Shown: positions 15,301-27,300 of the stretch, in pieces
Position numbering within the stretch: the stretch's first letter is position 1
How the letters are laid out: the number at the start of each line of letters is the position of its first letter
DNA from: Porites lobata
Taxonomy: Eukaryota; Cnidaria; Anthozoa; Scleractinia; Poritidae
Assembly (NCBI GenBank): GCA_942486035.1
Contig: CALNXK010000123.1
Coordinates: 1,521,001 to 1,585,000 of the forward strand
Direction of reading: 5' to 3'
DNA length: 64,000 nucleotides
Program-made: the position numbers and the translations under genes
Notes under the pieces: model-generated
Database searches by the model: none
What the model saw: the letters and a program-made list of their open reading frames with translations, nothing else
What the model was told of the DNA's origin: nothing

Positions 15301-18300
15301 AAAAAGATTTTCGCATAAATAAATAGCGAAGCCCTAACAGTACAAGGGAACAAAACAGACAGAGTTCCATAAAAGTTACAACTGCTTCCTCAGAAAAACC
15401 GGAAAATTTTTTAACATGTTTCCATTGACGCAAGTATATCTTTTACGTTGTATTCTCCATTAGTTGATCTTGATTACCTAGCATCGATGTCAAGGATCAC
15501 AGCTCTAGGATTGTCCAAACCAGATGTTATGAGGCTAAATCTGTATGATCCGTCCAATCGTGCCACTTCAATCTTACTAGTTCGATAATCAGTCCAATAA
15601 ACAATCCGTCCAATCCAGTCAACTGCTATTCCATCAGGATTTTGCACATTACGTTCCGCTATTACTTTAAGATCCGAACCATTGGGATACGATCTAACGA
15701 TTTGCTGCAATGTCACGTCTGTCCAGTAGACCATGCCCTCAATCGGATCATAATCAACTGCAACTGGTCTGGATATGTTAGTTTTGATCCCCAGAGGAAG
15801 GCAAGGAGTGTCTGGTACAGCCAGGGGAACTTTGTAAATTTCTCCGCTATTTGCTTCAGCAAAAAGCATAAACCTGTCGGAGCTAAGCTTCCAAAAAAAA
15901 TCTGAAAAAAGAAGAAATGGTGAGACAATCACAAGAGAATTCGTATCCTGAAATTTTCAGAATATTCATGAATATTTCTTTCCTATAAAAATGAGGAAAC
16001 ATGTGCTATAGGCGCTCTACCACAACCAATCATATTCTCTCACCATAATTGCAGCTTTTCCCATCAGGTTTGAGTACCACTCCTGTTGGACATGCGCACT
16101 GGTGACCTCCTTGCGGCGTAAGCAAGCACAAGTCACTGCAATTTCCATTGTTGATAGCACACGGATGAGACCCTGGTAAAGTTAGAGTCAATTAGTTACT
16201 ACAGAATTAAAAACAGCTGTTTATGTACCCTGTACAATCATTTTTTAAACATATTTTCAGTTTTTGTAATTATTAATGCACAATCAACCTTTTCTGCTCA
16301 TTAATGCACTACTTAGGGAGTCAAACTGTGTTTGCTTTTTGTTGTTATTTTTCGTTTGCCTAATAAAATATTTACAGTGCTGACACTCAAACCGGGACAC
16401 TTTGAAGACGACGGTTTAATCACAACGTTTTCTGAAAACAAAAAATTCTCAAGGTCTTTTTTTGCAAATGGACCAATTAAATTCAAGGTTCCCACTTCGT
16501 AACCGTTGAAAACTTTAAATAAATGAATGTTATTGGTCAGTTTGCAAAAAAACAAACAAACAAACAAACAAACAAGCAAACAAAAAATTGAGAATCTTTT
16601 GTTTTTAGAGAATTTTGGGCTTTGTGATTAGACAATCTTGTTCCAAGTGTCCTGGTTGAGTGCCCGCACTGTAAAAAGGAAAAGAATTCAGAACGGATAC
16701 GTAAATAAAGTTTGACTCCTTCATTTTCTGTAGGAGAGCGCCGGAAATCGAGCCTTCACCATTCTCTAATTGATAAAAATCGTAAATAACATTTAAAAGA
16801 GTAAGAGGTGCCGTTTAATTACAATAGTTGCTCGTGACGCGTTTTCTTAACTAAAAAACGATTTACCTGAAAATACACGAGATGAATCGTACAGGTGAAT
16901 ATCCATTGGCTTTTGAAGACCTTGAATGATTAATTTCGTCTTCCTACTGTTTAAATCGTACCGCGAGATGCTTTTACTGTTCCAGTCGGTCCAGTACAAA
17001 ATGCTCTTATACACCGTCAAGCCAAATGGGTGAATGTCTGCTGAAGATGACATAATCACTCTTCTATTGCCACCGTTGAGGTTAGAAACCTCAATTTTGT
17101 CCAGTTTAGCATCCGCCCAGTACAGGAGGTTTGTAGTTGGATCAACAGTTAATCCATTCGGCCAACCAAGGTTTCCTGTTACAATGGCTCGTCTTGACGA
17201 GCCGTCCATGGCTGCTTGCTCAATCATTGGGTTGGATCCCCAGTCAGTCCAATACATCGTTCTTTATTAGTACAAACCAAAAATTAACAAGCTTTAATTT
17301 TAGTTTTCCGGAAACCATAGAGCTACCAGGTTTATAGATCTACATTTTTTGATAACGCTAATTTTGACATCTCATGAACCTCGCCCTGTGAATAAGCTAA
17401 GATCACTTAGCTTTAACTTAAAGAAAAAGTTAACTACAGCCGTATACTTTCTAGTCTTCCTTGCAACCGTGTTTCTCTTGTCACGCAACACTCCTCCCCT
17501 TGTGACATAGCCCCTTTAAGTTTTCGTATTGAAGAGCCTTGCTTGACGAGACAAAAACGGCTGCGAGAGAGACCAGCTATATCGTGTTACTCTTTTTCGA
17601 TTTATAACTCACCCATTCCTTTCATCAAGTACAATTGCCCTGGGCTCATCGAGCCCATCTTTGATCAACAATTTCCTGCTTGTCCCATCCAGCCGAGCTA
17701 CCTCAATACGATTTGTTCCTGTGTCTGTCCAGTAAATATTTCGCCCCACGTGGTCAATGGCCAGGCCATTTGGTACTTTTACATTGCAGCGAAAAAGAAC
17801 CGTGAACTTCAGTGAAGTCTCATTAGAGACAATGCTGATAATTCGTCCTTGTGCAACATCAGTCCAGTATACACTGTCCTCAACAGGGTCGTAATCCACA
17901 GCAATCGGGCGTTGATTTCCAAGAAGCCAGAACACACGCCTTGCCACAAAATAGTTCACATCCAACGAAACAATGTCAGTAAACATGGCATCGGCGTCAG
18001 TAAAAATGAGGAATTTATCCATTTCTGCAAAGGGTAACACAAGTTAAATGTTTCATAAGTAGGTGGAGCATTATCGTCCGGGTTATCGTAGTCCTTAAGG
18101 TGACTAGACCCAGTTTTTTTGGAGGGGTACCATCCTACTTTGAAGCTCTCTGGTATCCCCACCTTTACTTTTTTATCGTAAGGCTAACACATAGAATGGA
18201 TAACATATAGATCAATCTACAATATAACAGAAAATTTTTGGCGATCGGAGTAAATGTCACGTGGTTATAATGCCACGCTCCTTTGAGGTCTGAGTCGAAA

Positions 18301-21300
18301 ATCTGCTGTTGCCGGCATTTGCCGTGCAATGACCGCGCTTGGCTGAATTCCGAATGCTCACCGAGATATGATAATTCAGTATGAGAAAATAGAAGGGATT
18401 CCCGTCACGAGTTGGTTTAATTATTGGCTTGCATTAAACTTATGAAAAAATGATATCTTTTTAATTGTAAGAAGATTTAGTGTGTAGCACTTCTTAATTT
18501 TTTTGCAAAGGCAAAAGAAGCACGAGAATTGATTAAAAATTGTTAGTTAAACCTCTATGTATCACGCGATGGCCTGCCTCACTGTACCAAAATTTTCACA
18601 TCTCGGTGAGCATTCAGAAGTCAGCCAAGCGCGGTCAATGCACGCGTGCTGAACAAGAATGCTGTATAATGACAGACTAGAAAAAATAGACAACTCCCAA
18701 AGCACAAACTCAGCCAAAACGCTAAAAATCTTCAATGTTTACTCAAGTTTGGGCTTATAGAAGATAATGTCACAGTTTTTCAATGACCATGAAATTCAGA
18801 GTCCGGGTAGTTAGTTAATCAATTGTGGCCCTGAAAAAATGTGAAGGAAAAAAAAACTACGAATTTTATAATCGTGTAAAGTTTTCTTATCATTTTCGCA
18901 TAAATTATGACCTAAATTTGGAAACCGCTGAATTTCTCGAATTGGGTCTTTGCGATTTTGATGAAACTCTGTTCAGCGCAAGGCACTAATGCGCTCTATG
19001 TCCAACCGAGAGATTTTCACGAAAAAATGCCGGCAACAGCAGATTTTTGACTCAGACTTCAAAGGGGCGTGCCATTATAACCACGTGACATTTACTCCGA
19101 TTGCTAAAAATTTTCTGTTATATTGTAGATTGATCTATATGTTATCCATTCTATGTGTTAGACTTACGATAAAAGTAAAGGTGGGGATACCAGAGAGCTT
19201 CAAAGTAGGATGGTACCCCCCAAAAAAAACTGGGTCGAATCACCTTAATGGGACTGTTTTTGACAGTGTCTGAATTTTCTACAACCTGTGCGGTAGTCAT
19301 CTTCAGCGGAGTCAAAGTGAGTTGTATTACGCCAGTTGGGATGGTATTAAACGCTGGTTATTGACCTGATTGGTCAATCAAGTTGCGATGTCATTGATCG
19401 ACTGTTTGTTAAGTCGTCATGTTAAATGTTTATTTGCATTTCAAAACCCGACAAACTACTTTAAGAACAAAGGAAAAGGGAGTCGGCAAAGGTCTTTAGG
19501 CAAGTCACGAGTAACCTGTCACCTTAATTTTCTTAGGGTTGACATCTTTTTGTCTTTGACGTTATCGAGCCTCAAAGAAATTATGATTTTGTTTCTCTGT
19601 GTCCTTTTTTCTTCTTTATCTCCTATTCTCATATTTTTTTGTACATAATCACTGAAAACAGCAAATTCGATCGTTCTTGTTTTCATTAAAATACATTGTT
19701 TTATTCAAGCAATAATACCGTATTTCTTTCCAAGATCTCCCCTCGTGCACGCTCGTCCTTCTGTATGGTACTTTTGAACATGTACAAGACATCGCTGTTC
19801 CTAAGACTTACTAGTTAATAAAGGTACCAGAAGCGGATCCAAGAGAATTCTTGGCAGGAAATGTTTGGACCCAAATAAAACATGGCGGTCAACGGCCTGT
19901 TTACACGTTGCTGATAACGATGGTAAAATGAGTTGCAAAACGCCCTGTTGAATCGCGTTTGCCATGTGCTAGAAAACGTGAAATGAACAACATGTTTTTC
20001 TGGTGTTACAGCCGGTGAATGTTGAGTTGTCCCGGGAGTTTTCCATGTGTTATCCAAAGTCGGAGAAGGAGTCAGGAACATGATATTTTCACGACATTAA
20101 CCGTTTGGTCAAAGTTTTGTTTAACGAGAGAAAACGAACTGTTCAACCCCGTTTTCCACGCGCTGGATAATCAGCATATTTTCCCCCTGTTAACTGATGG
20201 TGAATGCCAAGTTGTTCTTGCCTTTTCTGAAGTGGGAAACGAGTCACGGACGCCATGTTTTCCTTACATTAACCGTTTGGTAAAATTCCCGTTTAAAGAG
20301 AGAAAGCGCATTGTTCAACCTCGTTTTCCGTGTGCTGGAAAACATGAACTAAACAGCATATTTTCCTGGTGTTAACGGAATGTGAACGCCGAGTTTTCCT
20401 TGCGAATTTCGAAATGAGAAAACGGATCGTGAACTGAGGTGGCATTTTCAATACATTAACCGTCGGTAAAATTAACAGAAAATAGATGTTTTGCCGTGAG
20501 AAGGGGCGAGGAGGCTTGCCTGTTATACAGATACTATTTGCTGAGATCAAGAGTCCAGAATGCATTTGAAAGATTTTATAACAAGGGCTCTCACTCCCAG
20601 AAAATTCCAAAGGGGTTTATTGAGGGCTTCTATTCCTCCTATAAATCCTGTAGAATTAAATGATTGTGACGGAGGTCTTCGAAATCAGAGATATCTGAAT
20701 CTACCTCTAAGAAGAAGAAGAAGAAGAAGAAGAAGGAGAAGGAGAAGGAGAAGGAGAAGAAGGAAAAGAAAAAGAAGGAGAAGAAAAGGAAGGAGAAGGA
20801 GAAGGATAAGGAGAAAGAGCAGGAGAAGGAGAAGGAGAAGAAGAGGAAGGAGAAGAAGGAGAAGAAGAAGAAGAAGAAGGAGAAAAAGGCGAAGCACAAG
20901 GAGAAGAAGAAGGAGAAGAAGGAGAAGGAGAAGAAGAAGAAGGAGAAGGAGAAGGACAAGAAGACGAAGACGAAGACGAAGACGAAGACGAAGACGAAGA
21001 CGAAGACGAAGACGAAGACGAAGACGAAGACGAAGACGAAGACGAAGACGAAGACGAAGACGAAGACGAAAACAGCTCTAATACATCTCGAATGCATATT
21101 GAGAAGAATATTTTCTACTGCAGAGAGAACAGGAGCTGTTCTGATAGCCAAAGTAGCTGGAGACTTACTCTTTTTGCATGTCCTTCCATCTGCCTTCAAT
21201 GACAAACCAACAGGACAGACGCACTCGTGGCCGGCTGAAGCTTTCACCACGCAAAAATGGCTGCAGCCGCCGTTGTTTGTAGCACAGGAACTTGAAACTT

Positions 21301-24300
21301 AAAAAAAAACGTAATAAAACATAAATGTGCAAGTAAAGACACTTCTAAGAAAGCAATAAGTGGTAAAGTTTGTTACTAATACTTGCGAAATTATCAGCCT
21401 ACTCATTACGGCCTTCAGCGATTTAACTGTGCGACCGCGTTAAATCTCACAAAACAACGGTTTTTCCGGCCTTGCGGACACCCCGCTATAACGGACACTC
21501 TGATAAAACGGGACAGCAGCTAAATCCCAGTTAACAATAAATTACAGGCGTTTGACTGAAATAAAGTCCCGCTAATGAGGACACTAACTAAAGGCCCTTA
21601 AGAGCGGTTGTCAGTAAATATCGACCAGAGGTCTACAAAAGTGAAAAATCGAAAATTCTCAAAAAAATTCACAAAGTAGCACTAGGTAAGCGATTAACAT
21701 AAATGTAATTTTTACTTCGATCCGATAATTATTTTCCACGTACGGGGGGTTTATTGGTTTCGCGGCTCTCGGACCGGGTTTTCCAGGCCCGAGACCATGT
21801 GTCACGAAAAAATCGTTTTAAAATTCAAATCCATTGTAATGTGGACAACAAATAACTTATTCAGAATAGTACTTAATTGCACACATTCTAAGTGGTGATT
21901 TATTCAGTTTGAACGAAAGTGTAATATTTTGGAGATTTTTCATTATTTTCAATATTTTGAACGTTTTCGTTCAATGAAAAAATGGCAAATTTCAAAGCGC
22001 AAAATCGTCGACTGGTACCTCGATTTCAGTAACGAGTCTTATACCACGTTAAAGAGCGTTATCTCTTCTTTCAAAATCTGTTTTCAAAACTACGGGCAAC
22101 TTAAAAGAAAATTTTTGAGGCCAAAAAATACAAGTAGTACTTTTCTGAAATTTGAGCTTTCCAGACGCGGCGGGCCGATGCTAAAAACTTGGAAAAATAC
22201 AGTAAGAAATCAGTTTGAGCAATACTGGTTTCATGTTATCAGCTTTCAGAAACCAAGATGTGTTTATACAGCAATCTGATATAAATTAATGCCGTTTGCT
22301 ATCAAGAAAGGCAGATTTAAGCTGTCAACTCCTGCCAAGTGCACCAGTCACGTGAAGTTGTCAAAGGGAGGGCAAAGCACTAATATTAAAAAGTCTTAAA
22401 ATTCAAAACGTTTTACGTCCATGAAATCAGATTTTAGCGTACAAAACAATGTTTTGAATGTCTGTTGTTCGTACCTTAGCATGGTGTTTCCATATATTGG
22501 AAATGTCAAGTATCCACACGGGAGAACATACCAAACAACAACGTTTCAAATCCAAGCGCCGAAAGATCGTAAACGGCAAAGATTGCGTTACATTTCACAG
22601 AACGACCGCTTACCACTGTTGTCACTCCTTTTTTCGCTGGAAGCTATGAGGAGTTTTCATTCCGTCATGAGTGATTCTTGATCAGCGTTTCCTTGAAAGT
22701 ACGACCCCGGACAGGTGATAACTGAGGACGTTTCGTCAAGACTCCTGTTGTTCAGTTTCAGGCTTTAGCAGGTACGTAGTCAGGATTTTTCCGGAGGTAC
22801 GCCCAACTTTTTCTACATCTTCTTCCCCCTCCCCCCCACCAACAACAACAACAACAACAACAAATTTTATTGAAAATTGGAAAATAACTAATTACATTAC
22901 TTTCCCACCCGCAAATAGCTTATGAACTAATCGAGGCGGGGGGAGCTGAAGACATATTACAAAACAAGATTTATATATATGTGGACTAAATAACAGTGAA
23001 GACACTACAATACAGTAAATAGAATTTAAACTAACATAAAACAAGGCAAATCACCACCCCAAATCTCAACATTTTTTTAAGGTGCCTTTATTAAAGGTGG
23101 GGTTAACAAGATTTATATATATATGGACTAAATAACAGTGAAAACACTACAATACAGTAAATAGAATTTAAACTAACATAAAACAAGGCAAATCACCACC
23201 CCAAATCTCAACATTTTTTTAAGGTGCCTTTATTAAAGGTGGGGTTAACGGTTGTAAGCAAAAGCATTTTTGCTGTTTATGAAATGACACAACCTCTAAA
23301 ATTCTTTAATTCTGTCGGCTTGTTATGTTCATTGACGTCAACCGTTTATCATTAATTCAGCTATTAAAAATCAAGCTTGTAGCACCTCCGACTTTAGTTT
23401 ACAAATGACTCTTTTTACCTCTTTTTGTCACATTATTTTTGACCGACAAAAGCACCACACATTGACGTAATTGTGCCCTACTTCGTCTACTCCGAAGACA
23501 GGTCGTGGAGAAAACAACGCGTTCACGCTTTACATCATCAAGCTTGCTATATAAATAAATCATCCAAGATCCGGTTCTCCAATTAATGTCGTCGCTTCTC
23601 TGGAAACCGATTTTTTTTTTAGTTATGTTTATTTTATTCTATTTTTTTTCCTCAACGTTTTCGGGTACGCACATGCAAACCGTGCGTACAAGTAGCTACG
23701 CCCCTGTTTAGTCTCCTTAGTCCTGAGCGTTCCTCTCTTGCGGTTTTCGCGGGAGTTCAGGATGTGGTCCACCCAGTATTTCACGTCTCTTTTAAATGAG
23801 AGGCAGCACTTCTTGTTTACCGTTTCGTTATCAGACAGCGCTTAGGCTCTTAGCCTTTCATTTAATTTTGATCAAATTTTTATCATTTAGTTACTCAGTA
23901 TATGTTCGATGCTGTCCTTGTAAACGTATACTTTTATACTTTAAGGGAGCTTAAGGTATCAGCCACCCTTAAAATTGCCATTTTTCCATATTTGAGGTTT
24001 CAACATTTTCAAATAGGTATGCTTGAGAGCTTTCTTTTAAAAAAAAATCAGAAGAAAATATTATTTCTGTCGAAAGATATCGGGGGTAAAAGATTTTTTC
24101 TCGTTAATTATCTTAATTGATCGTTGACAAGATCTGTCATACCCGTGTCATATATCAGTTACCGAGTGCGTGCTTCAATACAACACGTGCGAATTGTCTT
24201 TGGGTTGTTATTTTAGCCTTTAGTATTAATCTCCGTGGATATTTAGCGTTTGCTTCGGTAAAAATGCCGCCAAAAAAAAAAGAAAAGGTCGTGTCCGTTT

Positions 24301-27300
24301 TCGTCATCGAAACCGAGAGCGAGAAAGAAATCGAAGAGCGAGTTTGACAAAGAATGGGCTCATTTTATCAGCAAGAGAAGTGGCTCGAGGAGTTGGATAT
24401 TCAGAAAAGCAAAAAGGCTGCAGTTACTGAGAGTGCAAGCTGCTCCAAAATCCAGCTTGAAGAACCAGATGAAGAAAGCCAATTAAGCTCATCGACCCCA
24501 TCTGCTGATGGAACGTGGAAAACAATAAGCGGTCGAGCTATTGTATCGAGCGAAACTGGACGAGTCTGTATCTTGTCGATTTTGCCAGGGAAGAGTCCAA
24601 GTCATGGAAAATGTAGCGACTAAGCATGGACTTGGTTCTACCTGGAGAATCCAGGGCGAGAATGAAAGCTGTCCGTCGCACAAGACAAATTCTGTTTTTA
24701 ATTCTTCCGAGAAGAGCAGAGCGTTTGAAATAAACCGGGCCTCAGTTCTTGGCCTTCGAGCAATCGGTGGTGGACATTCGGCGGCTTCAAAGTTTTTTAG
24801 TTTCCTTGGCCTGGCGCCGATCAACAAAAATGCCTGGGCGGATCATACAAAAAAGATCGAAGGAGAGGCAAAACTTTTGCTCGAGAAAGAATTAAACCGT
24901 GCTTCTCGTGGTGTAAAAGAGTGGAAGTTTTCCAACGGAGAATTAAACTGTTCACTTGCTTGCCGCGAAAGTTTGTTCCTGTTACACGTTACCTGTCAAA
25001 GACCTATTGTTAGAGAAAATTAATCCCTCTCTGATATCAATCAGAACAAACATTTAGGTGTTATAATCTCATTCCAGGTAGGATGCCGCCAAAAATGTAT
25101 TTTCTATTTTATCTCTGAACGCAAATTTTGCCGGTCGACTCGTACGTTTTGAACTCCAAGTCGGCAGCCTTTCAATCAATTTGGCTAAAATTTGGCCAGA
25201 GTGATGCCATATATCTTTTCTACAAAACCGTGTCTGCGAATTTTGATACTCCTTTTCATTTTAAAGCTAGAGCTTTTTTTCCACAGGGAGTGTTGACTAA
25301 TTGCCTTCCCCAACTTCATTTGCTAATAAAAGAAAAACAAACGCACTTGTCAAAAATCTGAGACACGGTTTTTTAGTGGAACGTGTTGAGAAGCGAATGC
25401 GGTGTTAATTGTTTTCTTCCGTTTATTTCCGGCGCGAGTGGAACATGATTTATAGAGACGTGTACTTTTACACAAAGCGTTCCAATTTCGAAACACATTT
25501 AAGTAAATCGTTTTTGTTAGTTCAAATCCATAATCTGGAATTATTAAGCTTTTAAAAAATATATGGTTTATAGGGGTTTTTATAAAAACAACTAACGCTA
25601 CAGCGATCCTCGCGCGGACTGTCCTGAAGGGTGGCTGATACCTTAATACCGATGTTATTTTTTTCTTCGTTTAGTGTTGTCCAAAAGACCCAGTTTTTTG
25701 GCATTTTTTAAAAAAGCAAGAAAAAGAAACGACAAGGTTTATTTTTTTGGACTTAGATTAATTCTTTTAATCTAAAAAATTAGCATTATAACATCATTTC
25801 GAGGCATAAAACGTTCGGTGGTGTATCCTCTTTGCTTTTTACCCTTTTTGGGCCTTTTTTTATGAAATTGCCCATCAAATTTTCCGCCATATTGAGTTTG
25901 TGTCGATTTGGTGACCATGTCTTGTTGTTTTCAGTCTCCACGGTAATGATGCTGGTGTTTCAGGCCTCCCGTTCTCAGATTTCTTGTGATTTTTTTTTTC
26001 ACCCCACCGACCGACCCACCCAAAACCAGGAAACCTATTCGACGCTAAACGAACGAAAAGGGGATGACCTAAGCCTTATGGTTTCTTTTTGGGCTTCCTC
26101 ACCACATTGCTTCTGCGTGTTTCTGTATACTTGTCTTTTGCTTTGTTTTGTTCTTTTTTGTCGGTAAAATAAACTGAAACTGTACAAAGACCCTCAATAT
26201 TAAATTCCCTTTGGAGGTTCTCGAACGCGCAATGAAAAAAATGAAAAACGCGATGATTTATTGACCGCAAGGGTAATGGGGTGGGGTTAGGGCTCGTTAC
26301 TGCGCTCCGGTTCACTCGTACGCTGTCAAATGGTCCCGAAATACAAAATGAAAAATGTCTGTGGACAGACTATTCACTTCTAGACATCAAGCATCTTTTA
26401 AGATGGGACTTATCGCCTTTCTCTGTTCATGGAGTTGATTCAAAGTGTTGACGTTAATTTCGTGATGCCCTGCATGTTGCCTGGAGATGTTTCAAAAGGG
26501 CCTTTCCAAAGGTACGGAGTCCTCCGTCACCTTGTCAACCGTGCGAGAAATGATGTACTTCACAAAAACAAAGAGAAGTTATTTTCGATTTGCCCCGCCC
26601 CCTACCCCCGAAAGTCCCCGACAGGACCGCTTCAAAGTACTCCCCATGTGGTTGCGCGGGGGATAGTAACAGGTCTACCTAATTGCACCGTGCATTAATG
26701 ACAGTTTAGCTCAATCAGAAGCTCCTTTTCCCTGGCTAGGTCTAGGTGTGTGCACCTGCTTTAAGCTGTTGTTTTCAGTTCTTACTGAAATTTTTGATTT
26801 TGAGGAAATTCAAAACGACAGGAGCAGGTTATGGGCTTTTTTCCTAGCCCTAATCCTACATCACGGGAAATCCCTCAGGTTAGGCAAGAATTCGATAATC
26901 CTTCCATAATCATCCATTTTTTCACCGCGTGAATTGGGTATTTTTAGCTTATTTCGAGGAAACACTTTTTGCTTCAAATCCAGGGTGGGCTTTTAAACAC
27001 ATTTTTTAAGCCAAATGGTTTTTGCGAGAATCTGCTTACCCGAGCTTTTCGCATAAAAAACGACAAATACCCGAAAAAAGCTCATGTTGTTGTTGGTGGT
27101 GGCATATTTCCGATAAATTCAGCTCAATGTCTCGAGAAGAAGAGTTCAGATCCGTGCCGCGCGCCTCTCGAGGCAAGCGTTCCGTCGAAATGCGAGCCCA
27201 AAAACAGGTGGTAAGCGGTCAATCTGTGAAAAGTAACGCAATCTCCGTCGTTTGAGAGCAGCCGAAGATGCTCTTGTCGATGCTGTCCTTGATGTTTTTT

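Noticed and set aside
20560..21081. Long Arg-rich frame (plus) and Phe-rich frames (minus)
   Set aside because: They are translations of the GAA/GACGAA microsatellite and contain no other domain.
24541..25023. 160-codon plus frame as a host gene
   Set aside because: It lies inside a TTAA-flanked element with perfect inverted ends and resembles a transposase fragment.
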